Part shown: positions 1 through 6,106 of the stretch, in pieces
How the letters are laid out: every line of letters begins with the position of its first letter
Numbering within the stretch: position 1 is the first letter of the stretch
Assembly: GCA_031426455.1 (NCBI GenBank)
Contig: JANPLI010000060.1
Location: 1-9,951 of the forward strand
Length of the DNA stretch: 9,951 bases
Direction of reading: 5' to 3'
Source: JANNMJ01 sp031426455
Lineage (GTDB): Bacteria > Bacteroidota > Bacteroidia > Cytophagales > Hymenobacteraceae
Translations under genes and position numbers: made by a program
The notes under the pieces: model-generated
The model's database searches: none
What the model saw: the letters and a program-made list of their open reading frames with translations, nothing else
Told to the model about the DNA's origin: nothing

Positions 1-90
1 AGGAATGAGGAATGAGGAATGAGGAATGAGGAATGAGGAATGAGGAATGAGGAATGAGGAATGAGGAATGAGGAATGAGGAATGAGGAAT
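1..90. repeat. 7-bp tandem repeat array (AGGAATG)n
   Basis: The first 90 bases are an uninterrupted array of the heptamer AGGAATG, 12 full copies plus six bases. The array is cut by the left edge, so its full length is unknown. Seven is not a multiple of three, so any plus-strand reading frame entering it meets TGA within 21 bases, while the complementary strand has no stop. A gene coming from the left would be terminated here. The copies are identical, which suggests recent expansion or homogenisation by replication slippage. Confidence 0.97.
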
Positions 91-137
91 ATGATTTTTT
101 TAATTACTAATTCCTCATTCTTCATTCCTCATTCCTC
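64..137. repeat. Inverted repeat formed by the heptamer array and its reverse complement
   Basis: Bases 111-137 are the reverse complement of the heptamer array (about four units, one carrying a single substitution). They can pair with bases 64-90 to form a stem of about 27 bp, with one G·T wobble and an AT-rich 20-base loop (91-110) that includes a run of seven T. The structure lies at the 3' end of the minus-strand esterase, whose stop codon (115-117) is inside the right arm. It could act as a transcription terminator or as a 3'-end stabilising hairpin; that role is inferred from position and symmetry. Confidence 0.85.
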
Positions 138-1071
138 CAAACGCCCATTTCAGAAATTGGGGCATTGCTTCGGCCCAGGTGCTTTGGTGGTGGCGCCCGC
201 CGGGGATTTCGAGGTAATGCAGGGCGCTTAGTGCGTAGCCACGGGTACGCAGCACTTGCAGGGCGTCGAGGGTATCGTCGATGGAGTCGATGATACCATT
301 GTGGTTACGGTCGTTTTTTTCGTCTTCCGTGCCGGTCTGAAACCAGAAGCGCAGGTCTGGTGGTGCGACGGCTGCCGTGGCCAGTTGTTGGTGCATCAGG
401 CGGTCGGCATCGGTGTAGAGGGGGTCGCGCAGGTCGCGGGCACGCCACCAGAGCGCCCCGCTAAAGACGCCTGCCGCGCCGAAAAGGTGGGGGTGGTTCC
501 AGACCACATCCAGCGCCGACAGTCCGCCGAGCGAGAAACCAGCGAAAACCGTGTTGGCCGGGCCAGAGCGCGGTCGGTAAGTGGCCGTGATGAAGGGCAG
601 CAGCTCGTCGGTGATGAAGCGCGTGTGCAGCCCGGCTTTGGCACCGCGTCCGCGCGCATCCGGCGAAAAAGCGACGCCGTACTCCTGCATCCGTTCGGCG
701 TTGGCGTGAATGGCCACTACCGTGAGTGGTGGCAGTTGCCCGGCGGCCCATAAGTATTCCAGGGTGGCGGGCAGGGCGACGGCATCGGCATCCTGACCGT
801 CGTTGAGGTACAGTACCGGGCCATCGGCGGGGGTGCCTACGGTGGGCGGCGGCAGGAAGATTTCCGTGCGCACAGTACGCCCCAGGGCCCGCGAGCGGAA
901 CGAACGGGCTTTGCGGATGGGCGCAAACACAGAGGCGCCAGCGGCGTTGGTGCGGTAAGCGGCGCGCGGCGGCAGCTCGGTAATGGGCCGGTGGGCATCG
1001 AGCCGGGCTGCATCAGCCGGGCGACGGAGCGGGTCGGAGTCAGCGGCAGCGGCGGCAGTAGAAACGGGCAC
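115..1071 (-). CDS. Alpha/beta-hydrolase esterase (esterase D / enterochelin esterase-like)
   Basis: A 318-residue protein of the putative esterase family (Fes/EsD-like alpha/beta hydrolases). Visible features are the oxyanion region around VLYLNDGQD (86-94), the nucleophile elbow GFSLGG with Ser180, a probable acid in GTED (Asp250), and a C-terminal GGRHHQSTW segment where His294 or His295 would complete the triad. Residues 254-265 form a dockerin/EF-hand-like calcium loop (D-x-N-x-N-G-x-I-D-x-x-D). No signal peptide is seen, so it is probably cytoplasmic. The start is GTG: there is no ATG upstream before an in-frame stop at 1096-1098, and the next Met is residue 128. The last residues (RNEE) and the stop are written by the heptamer repeat. 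The natural substrate is unknown; no siderophore genes are adjacent, so a siderophore role is not supported. Confidence 0.85.
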   Translation of the reverse strand: MPVSTAAAAADSDPLRRPADAARLDAHRPITELPPRAAYRTNAAGASVFAPIRKARSFRSRALGRTVRTEIFLPPPTVGTPADGPVLYLNDGQDADAVALPATLEYLWAAGQLPPLTVVAIHANAERMQEYGVAFSPDARGRGAKAGLHTRFITDELLPFITATYRPRSGPANTVFAGFSLGGLSALDVVWNHPHLFGAAGVFSGALWWRARDLRDPLYTDADRLMHQQLATAAVAPPDLRFWFQTGTEDEKNDRNHNGIIDSIDDTLDALQVLRTRGYALSALHYLEIPGGRHHQSTWAEAMPQFLKWAFGGMRNEE

Positions 1072-1413
1072 AGGCAGAAGGTTGAAAGCGGCTGTTCAGC
1101 AGCCGGAAGTGAAGCGGTGCAACAAAGTTCGGCATACTGACGGCGCCCGTCGTTTCCGCTTACCGCGTCGAATGGATGCGGGCGCGCGCGAAGTCGCCCA
1201 GTGCCCACTCTCAGGCGTTTATAAACCGCCGCCAGCGCCCCGCTGCCGTGCATTCATCCCCAAAATAGGGTCGTTCACTTCTGTAATTGGGCCGTTAGCC
1301 TAAGGCGAGGTTCAATTCGGCGCTGGTACCCCCCACTTTTGTTTCGTTCAAACAATCTACGGGGGCTACCATACCCCGTCCTCTCCCGCCCCACCCCCTT
1401 TTTCTTTACGTCA
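1072..1413. other. Divergent intergenic region without genes
   Basis: This 342-base stretch separates the minus-strand esterase from the plus-strand secreted protein and should carry both promoters. Open frames crossing it have no recognisable protein features. On the minus strand, GAACTTTG at 1130-1123 is one mismatch from the Bacteroidota -7 box (TAnnTTTG) and would give an esterase leader of about 45 bases. No convincing -33 element goes with it. For the plus strand there is a TTTTG at 1337-1341 but no matching -7 box. Nothing RNA-like was recognised. Confidence 0.5.
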
Positions 1414-1836
1414 ATGACTGCTTCTTTTGCCCTTCGCTTTTCGTTGTCGTTTCGCTTCACGGCGGCTTTCGTGATCGGCCTTTCGCTGCTTACTGCCACG
1501 TCTGATCGGTTGTATGCCCGCTCGTTGGGTGAAACTGCCTCCCTGCGCGTAGACCGCTACGCCACCACCGAGCGCCTGACCCGGGACCTGGCCAAAGCCC
1601 TGGGTCTGGACACGAACCCTGTGGCCGTCGAGCGCCTCCACCTCGGCGTGGCTCACCTGCTCGACACTGACGCCTCCGCCACGCTCCATCCTGACAAAGC
1701 CAACATCAGCACCCTGCCCCAACTAACGGCTCGCCACACCCGCGAAATGCAGCGTTGGCTCGCATCCTGGCTGCCGGAGCCAGCTTACGACCGCTACGTC
1801 GCTTTGCTCGACAAGTTTCGGGTGAAAGCCAACTGA
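1414..1836 (+). CDS. Small secreted helical protein, function unknown
   Basis: A 140-residue protein starting at ATG 1414. The frame is open back to a TTG at 1339, but only the ATG gives a sensible export signal: basic residues R8 and R14, a hydrophobic core at about 15-28, and a likely cleavage after LYA (about residue 35). The mature part of roughly 105 residues is rich in amphipathic helix-like sequence (TERLTRDLAKALGL, TREMQRWLASWL, YDRYVALLDKFR) and has no cysteines and no catalytic motif that I recognise. It is probably periplasmic. I do not know the family; small helical periplasmic proteins of the Spy/CpxP kind are a loose analogy only. It converges on the B12 operon with a shared terminator between them. 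Confidence 0.75.
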   Translation: MTASFALRFSLSFRFTAAFVIGLSLLTATSDRLYARSLGETASLRVDRYATTERLTRDLAKALGLDTNPVAVERLHLGVAHLLDTDASATLHPDKANISTLPQLTARHTREMQRWLASWLPEPAYDRYVALLDKFRVKAN

Positions 1837-1877
1837 CAGCCGTCAGCCGTGACGACGGTGCGCTGCGTCGCCCGAAA

Positions 1878-1925
1878 AAAAGCCGAACCCCGGCCGGAAG
1901 CAGTTCCGGCCGGGGTTCGGCTTTT
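1878..1925. terminator. Bidirectional intrinsic terminator, perfect 22-bp stem
   Basis: Bases 1878-1899 and 1904-1925 are exact reverse complements with a 4-base loop (GCAG). The outer ends of the stem are AAAA on the left and TTTT on the right, and the run of A continues upstream to 1875. Transcripts from either side therefore end in a GC-rich stem followed by a short U tract. It lies between the stop of the plus-strand secreted protein (1836) and the stop of the minus-strand lipoprotein gene (1945), so it can serve both. Confidence 0.93.
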
Positions 1926-1944
1926 GGTAGCAGTAGCCCGGTGG

Positions 1945-3048
1945 CTAATAAAACAGAAATCCGTTTGGCCCCCGGCTCACCTGAAATGAGTCGATGGCAA
2001 TGCCGGCGGGCGTGTAGCGTACGGCCCAGGAATCGGCGGAGAACGAAGCCGTACCCGCGTAGAGGGTTCCGTCCTGCGGATCGACGCCGAGGCCGTAGAA
2101 GTTACGCGCAATCAGCGGCGTCGGGGGCAGGGCGGTGGCGGTAGACGGCAGCGCGTAGGTTCCCGTGCTGAGCGAGACGTAAAGCCGGTCGGCGGCGGCG
2201 TTGGGGCGCAGGTTACCGTTCGTGTAGGCGTTGGGGAACGTGATATCGGCCTGAAGGACGGTGGGCGCGGTGGGCCGGAAACGTACCAGGTGGTCGGTGG
2301 GGGTATCGTACTGGCTGCACAGCACCCAAAGGCTGCCGGTGTTGTCGCGGACGATATTGCGCGAGCCTGCCGGAACCGGCACCGTGCCCACCACGGCATC
2401 GGTAGCGGGGTCGATCACGGTCAGGGCCGTGCCGTACGATGCTGTGACGTACACCCGGCCATCGGCCAGCACCAGTTGCTCCGGGCCAATGCCCACCGGC
2501 AGGCGCCGGGTGATAGTGTTGGTCCGCAAGTCGAGGACGGCCACGCGGCCGGGTTCGTAGTCCGGGTACGCCCCTTGCCACTCCGTGACGTAGGCTTTGT
2601 CGGCGCTAATGGGCAGGATGTAGCGCGGCTGGTCCAGCCCCCGGATCACGGTCAGGGTGTCGAAGGTGGCGCGGTTCACCACTTCGATGCGGTTGGCGCC
2701 GTTCACCACGACGTACATCCGCTCGCCGATGATGGCCGCCGACTGCACGAACGGCCCCAGCTTCCGGCCGTTGCGGTCCTTGAACAGATCCACTTTCACG
2801 GCACGGGTCGTTTTGTCGAACAGGCTGATGGCGCCGCCACTCGCGGTGCCTTCGTTGATGACGTAAACGGAGTTCGTCAGGGTGGCGACGGGCGTCGGGT
2901 CATCCTTCTTTTTGGGGTCGCAACCGGTCAAGGTCAACAGCGTCAGCAGGAAAACGGTGGGCAGCAAGGCCGCAGTTTGGCCGAAAACAGAGGGGGTAAG
3001 CACGAAAACAAGGGGAATAAAAGCTTCAATCCAATCGGCTGGAAACAA
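1945..3048 (-). CDS. BtuG-like surface lipoprotein, beta-propeller (DUF5074/YncE-like)
   Basis: A protein of up to 367 residues. It has a hydrophobic leader ending in the lipobox LTGC (Cys43), then a charged linker (DPKKKDD) of the kind that follows the cysteine in exported Bacteroidota lipoproteins. Residues 58-367 are repeated propeller blades with YVTN-type strands: SVYVINEG, MYVVVNGANRIEVVN, KAYVTEW, RVYVTASYGTALTVIDP, RLYVSLS, TLYAGTASF. In Bacteroides, BtuG lipoproteins with this fold sit on BtuB and capture cobalamin at the cell surface; the same role is inferred here from fold, lipobox and the riboswitch-controlled receptor gene 35 bases upstream. There is no ATG at the 5' end: candidates are TTG 3048 or GTG 3003, and neither gives a basic n-region, so the start is uncertain. 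A general YncE-like surface protein is the alternative. Confidence 0.85.
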   Translation of the reverse strand: MFPADWIEAFIPLVFVLTPSVFGQTAALLPTVFLLTLLTLTGCDPKKKDDPTPVATLTNSVYVINEGTASGGAISLFDKTTRAVKVDLFKDRNGRKLGPFVQSAAIIGERMYVVVNGANRIEVVNRATFDTLTVIRGLDQPRYILPISADKAYVTEWQGAYPDYEPGRVAVLDLRTNTITRRLPVGIGPEQLVLADGRVYVTASYGTALTVIDPATDAVVGTVPVPAGSRNIVRDNTGSLWVLCSQYDTPTDHLVRFRPTAPTVLQADITFPNAYTNGNLRPNAAADRLYVSLSTGTYALPSTATALPPTPLIARNFYGLGVDPQDGTLYAGTASFSADSWAVRYTPAGIAIDSFQVSRGPNGFLFY

Positions 3049-3078
3049 ACCAAAAACAAAAAACTAGAAACCAAAAAC
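3047..3078. repeat. Short AT-rich direct repeat at the btuB/btuG-like junction
   Basis: The 11-mer AAACCAAAAAC occurs at 3047-3057 and again at 3068-3078, a 21-base period, with another A-run plus CTAG between them. The block is strikingly AT-rich compared with the GC-rich surroundings. It fills most of the 35-base gap between the receptor stop and the proposed start of the lipoprotein gene. On the transcribed strand this makes a U-rich leader, possibly helping translation initiation of the second gene. Confidence 0.8.
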
Positions 3079-3083
3079 TAACC

Positions 3084-5090
3084 TCACCGCCACGCCACGC
3101 GCAGCCCTACTTCCGCCGCGCGGCCCGGCATCAGTCGGCCTTCGAGGGTTTGGTAGGCGGTGTTGGTCAGGTTGAAGCCGCGGAGGCTGAAGGTCAGGGA
3201 GAGCGGGCCGGCGGGCCGGGTGTGCGTCAGGCTGGTGTGCAGTAGGCCGTAGCCGGGCAGGAAGTCGGTGGCCGACGCCGAGACGTACCGGAAGCTCGTC
3301 AGCGAGCCGTCGAGGGCCAGGCGCCAGCGGCGGCGGGCGCCGGCCAGGCCCAGCGTAGCCGAATGCCGGGGCACGTAGGCCAGTTGATGGCCCGCCGGGT
3401 CGGGGTCGGTTGCGTAGCCGCGCGTCTTTTCGGCCTGCGTCAGCGCGTAGCCCAGGTGCGCGCTGACGGTGCCCGCCGGACCGGAATGCGTCGCCTGCGC
3501 TTCGGCTTCCAGCCCTCGGCTGCGCACCTGCCGCAGGTTGCGCGGCGACCAGGCGCCCGTCGGTCGGGTGGGCACCCACTGCACCCAATCTGTGACCAGC
3601 AGCCGATAGGCCGTTAGCGACGCCGTGGCTTGCCAGTGCGGCGTTTGATGGGCGTAGCGCAGACCGGCTTCGTAGCCCAAGCCGTTCTCGGGCAGCAAAT
3701 TGGGGTTGCCGCCGGGGCGCCAGTAACGCTCATTGAGAGTGGGCGCGCGGTAGGCCCGTGCCGCTTGCCCCGTGAGGCGAAGCTGGTGGGACCCGGCCTT
3801 GAGCAAAACCCATTCGGCACCCAGCGTAGGTAGCGGCGGTGGCCGACGGCCCGGTAGCCGGGCCAGCCGCAGATTGGCGGTCAGCAGCAGGCGCGCGGTG
3901 GGGGTGTAGCGGGCGGCGGCGTAGGCGGCAGCGCGGTATTCGGTGACCGGAGCAGGGCCGTAGTCGGTCACGTCGGCGGCAAACCGCTGCGCTTCTGCGC
4001 CCGCTTCGAGCGTCAGCGTAGGGCTGATGACCACCACTTCCTCCGCCTGCACCTGCCAGCTTCGGGAACGCGAGGCGCTGCGGCTGACGGCATCACTGGC
4101 GTAGGCCAACTGGTCGGCCAGCCAGGCCACGCGCACCGTGGCCGTGGTGTGGGCGCCCGACCGGACGCCCGCCAGCAGCAGCCGCTGACTGGCATCCTGC
4201 TGACGCGCGTGGTCGTTGGCGGCTTCGAGCGTGGGCTGAATCCGGCGGTCGGCCCACGTCAGCCAGGCGGCGGCGGTCAGCTCGGTGCGCGGGCCGAGGC
4301 GCACGGCCACATCCTGCGTGATACTTTGCTGCTGCTGCGCCGCATTGACTTGCCGGCGCACCGTGCCCGCCGCGTAGCCGGGCGGGTTGTACGGAAAGTC
4401 GTTCGTGGCCCGCCGCTCGAACAGGACCGTGCGGCTGCTGACGCGGTTCGTGCGGTAAGTGCCTTCCAGCCGTTCGGCGCGCAGCCCAAACGAGCCGGTG
4501 GTGAGGTCGGCTACCGCCGAAACGCCGGGCGGGCCGGTCAGGGCATTGTCCAGCACCACGGCGCCGCCCATTGCGCCGGTACCGTAGGGGGCGCCCGCCG
4601 GCCCGCGCCGCAGCGTGGCGCTTTGGAAGCCCGCCGTGGGGAGCAGCGCAAAATCCGGTTCGCCAAGCGTCGGGTAGTTCAGCGTGAAGCCGTGCCAGAG
4701 TACCGCCACGTGGCGCGCGGCCGTGCCCCGAATGCTGAGCGACGCCAACTGGCCGGGGCCGGTTTGCTTGACGTAGAGCGGGGTCGATAACGCCAGCGCG
4801 TCGGCCAGCGAACCGGTGGGCCGCAGGGCAGCCGAATCGAGGGCGGTGAACGACGCGCCTGCTGCAAACCAGCCCGGCGGCGGCGCCGTGACGCGGGCCG
4901 CTGGCAAGACTACCAGGCGCGCGGAATCGCCGGGCGCGCCTAATGCCCGTTGCTGCCCGTGCGCGGTCAGGCCAACCAGCTTGCTCAACAGCAAGCCGGT
5001 GACCAGTAGAGGCTTAGGGCAAGAGAAAGAATAAGCCGGCCGGGCATTCCGCGGCCGGAACGCCCGCCGCAGCCCCAGCAGGAGGCGCAT
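3084..5090 (-). CDS. btuB: TonB-dependent outer-membrane cobalamin receptor, BtuB-like
   Basis: A 668-residue outer-membrane receptor. It has a long basic leader and hydrophobic segment (LLVTGLLLSKLVGLTAHGQ, about 28-46), then a plug domain at roughly 60-185 with SLADALALSTPLYVKQTGPG, the SIRGT motif, HVAVLWHGF and GTGAMGGAVVLDN. This pattern matches Bacteroidota BtuB plugs. The rest is an alternating-residue beta-barrel ending GLRVAWR, with no terminal Phe. It would carry vitamin B12 across the outer membrane using TonB energy. The start at ATG 5090 is chosen because the in-frame extension to 5384 is simply translation of the cobalamin riboswitch; the ATG lies about 60 bases after the B12 box. 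A BtuG-like lipoprotein gene follows. The riboswitch makes a siderophore substrate unlikely. Confidence 0.92.
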   Translation of the reverse strand: MRLLLGLRRAFRPRNARPAYSFSCPKPLLVTGLLLSKLVGLTAHGQQRALGAPGDSARLVVLPAARVTAPPPGWFAAGASFTALDSAALRPTGSLADALALSTPLYVKQTGPGQLASLSIRGTAARHVAVLWHGFTLNYPTLGEPDFALLPTAGFQSATLRRGPAGAPYGTGAMGGAVVLDNALTGPPGVSAVADLTTGSFGLRAERLEGTYRTNRVSSRTVLFERRATNDFPYNPPGYAAGTVRRQVNAAQQQQSITQDVAVRLGPRTELTAAAWLTWADRRIQPTLEAANDHARQQDASQRLLLAGVRSGAHTTATVRVAWLADQLAYASDAVSRSASRSRSWQVQAEEVVVISPTLTLEAGAEAQRFAADVTDYGPAPVTEYRAAAYAAARYTPTARLLLTANLRLARLPGRRPPPLPTLGAEWVLLKAGSHQLRLTGQAARAYRAPTLNERYWRPGGNPNLLPENGLGYEAGLRYAHQTPHWQATASLTAYRLLVTDWVQWVPTRPTGAWSPRNLRQVRSRGLEAEAQATHSGPAGTVSAHLGYALTQAEKTRGYATDPDPAGHQLAYVPRHSATLGLAGARRRWRLALDGSLTSFRYVSASATDFLPGYGLLHTSLTHTRPAGPLSLTFSLRGFNLTNTAYQTLEGRLMPGRAAEVGLRVAWR

Positions 5091-5151
5091 TGGCAAGGTC
5101 AGAACAGGACGCCCCTCTCCCCGGGAGCGCGTCGAACCACAAAAACACTCT

Positions 5152-5337
5152 GGCAGGTCTCCTGGCTTACGGCCAGAGCGGTTGGCCTTCCCGGCGAACG
5201 CCTCCCGCTGCGGGAAGCGCCTGCCAGTGGCCGTTTGGTAACCGCCCCGTTTGGGGTACCACTTACAGTTGCGGGGACAGCGCCGGTCTTGCACCGGCTT
5301 CCCATTTTCAGCGGTCATCTTGCGATGCCGCCACCTG
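5152..5337 (-). promoter_or_regulatory. Cobalamin (adenosylcobalamin-type) riboswitch
   Basis: Read on the minus strand, the leader holds the conserved cobalamin-aptamer blocks in order: CAGGT (5337-5333), GGGAAGCCGGTG (5303-5292), CCCGCAACTGTAA (5275-5263), GCCACTG (5231-5225), and the B12 box AGCCAGGAGACCTGCC (5167-5152). CAGGT can pair with ACCTG of the B12 box to close the aptamer. It precedes the BtuB-like gene and should repress it when cobalamin is bound. The 61 bases between the B12 box and ATG 5090 contain a small CTCC/GGAG hairpin (5117-5127) but no clear U-tract terminator, so control of translation initiation is more likely than termination; this last point is inference. Confidence 0.95.
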
Positions 5338-5346
5338 AGCGCCCGA

Positions 5347-5354
5347 CAAAGATA
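5347..5354 (-). promoter_or_regulatory. Bacteroidota -7 promoter box (TATCTTTG) for the B12 operon
   Basis: TATCTTTG on the minus strand is an exact match to the Bacteroidota -7 consensus TAnnTTTG. It sits about 10 bases upstream of the first riboswitch base I can assign, so transcription would begin near 5340, just before the aptamer. No TTTG is present at the expected -33 distance. The support is the exact match and its placement. Confidence 0.7.
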
Positions 5355-5441
5355 GGCCGGAAACCGGGCGGGGCAGCTCGCCACGCAGCCGGAGCGCGCC
5401 CGCCATCGTAAGCTTGTTCTACCTCTTGTCGATCACAACCG

Positions 5442-6023
5442 ATGATTCTACCTGCCGCTTTTTACCGCCGCCCCGACCCCGTGCTGATTGCCCGCGAACT
5501 GCTGGGGAAGGTGCTGGTTTCCGAAGTCGATGGCTTGCGGACCACGGGCCGTATCGTGGAAACCGAGGCTTATAGCCACGTGAACGACCGCGCCTGCCAT
5601 TCCCACCTGGGGCGTTTCACAGAGCGCACGAAGGTGATGTACGCGCCGGGCGGCGTGGCCTACGTGTACCTTGTGTATGGCTTGCACACGCTCTTCAACG
5701 TCGTCACCAACGAAGATGGCTGCGCCGATGCCGTGCTGATCCGGGCCGTGGAACCGCTCGAAGGCATCCCCGCAATGCTCGCCCGGCGTGGTTTACCGAA
5801 AGTGGTGCGCAACCTGACGACCGGCCCCGGTATGCTCACGCAGGCAATGGGCATCAGCCGCCGCCATTACGGCCTCGATCTGACCATTGGCCGCGAGATC
5901 TGGCTGGAAACGAGCGACACCGCCGCGCCTACTGATGCTGACATCCTCGCCTCGCCCCGTGTCGGCATCGCCTACGCGGGCGAAGACGCCGCCCTGCCCT
6001 GGCGCTTCCGGCTGAAAGTTTGA
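5442..6023 (+). CDS. 3-methyladenine DNA glycosylase (MPG/AAG family)
   Basis: A 193-residue monofunctional glycosylase that removes alkylated purines such as 3-methyladenine in base excision repair. By comparison with human AAG the active site is complete: the catalytic glutamate in VETEAY (Glu42), Tyr44, His53 in ACHS, Tyr76 and the intercalating Tyr79 in YVYLVY, and Arg101 in LIRAVEPLEG. The conserved LTTGPGMLTQAMGI block is at 125-138. Length is normal for the bacterial family and no export signal is present. ATG 5442 starts directly at the family's usual N-terminus (FYRRPDPVLIARELLGK). The gene is divergent from the B12 riboswitch and looks functionally unrelated to it. Its last codon and stop (GTT TGA) belong to the 8-bp repeat that follows. 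Confidence 0.95.
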   Translation: MILPAAFYRRPDPVLIARELLGKVLVSEVDGLRTTGRIVETEAYSHVNDRACHSHLGRFTERTKVMYAPGGVAYVYLVYGLHTLFNVVTNEDGCADAVLIRAVEPLEGIPAMLARRGLPKVVRNLTTGPGMLTQAMGISRRHYGLDLTIGREIWLETSDTAAPTDADILASPRVGIAYAGEDAALPWRFRLKV

Positions 6024-6106
6024 GGGTTTGAGGGTGGGAGGGTTTGAGGGCAAAAGTTACCAATCACCTTCTTACCCTCCCACCTTCCTCACCTTCAAAC
6101 CCTCCT
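6018..6106. repeat. 8-bp-unit tandem and inverted repeat between two converging genes
   Basis: Four units of GTTTGAGG run from 6018 to 6049, one degenerate as GTGGGAGG. A looser reverse-complement set (CTTACCCTCCCACC, then CCTTCAAACCCTCC) occupies about 6071-6106, with a 21-base spacer beginning CAAAAGTTACC. The two sets can fold into an imperfect long hairpin between the stops of the glycosylase (6021-6023) and the methyltransferase (6095-6097). Both stop codons are the TGA of a GGGTTTGA unit. It probably acts as a two-way 3'-end structure, inferred from its position. Confidence 0.85.

Noticed and set aside
1..90. The tandem array as a CRISPR array
   Set aside because: The unit is 7 bp and repeats head to tail with no spacers; no cas genes are present.
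837..1253. Minus-strand 138-codon frame as a signal-peptide extension of the esterase
   Set aside because: It is in a different frame from the esterase and would need a frameshift; no real leader is visible and the esterase reads as cytoplasmic.
1339..1413. TTG start giving 25 more residues to the small secreted protein
   Set aside because: The added stretch puts a Pro-rich segment before the signal peptide; ATG 1414 gives a normal leader.
2290..3081. Plus-strand 263-codon open frame opposite the lipoprotein gene
   Set aside because: It is the shadow of the beta-propeller gene, His/Gly/Val-biased, with no motif and no start context.
5091..5384. N-terminal 98-residue extension of the TonB receptor
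   Set aside because: It is the translation of a clear cobalamin riboswitch, not protein-coding sequence.
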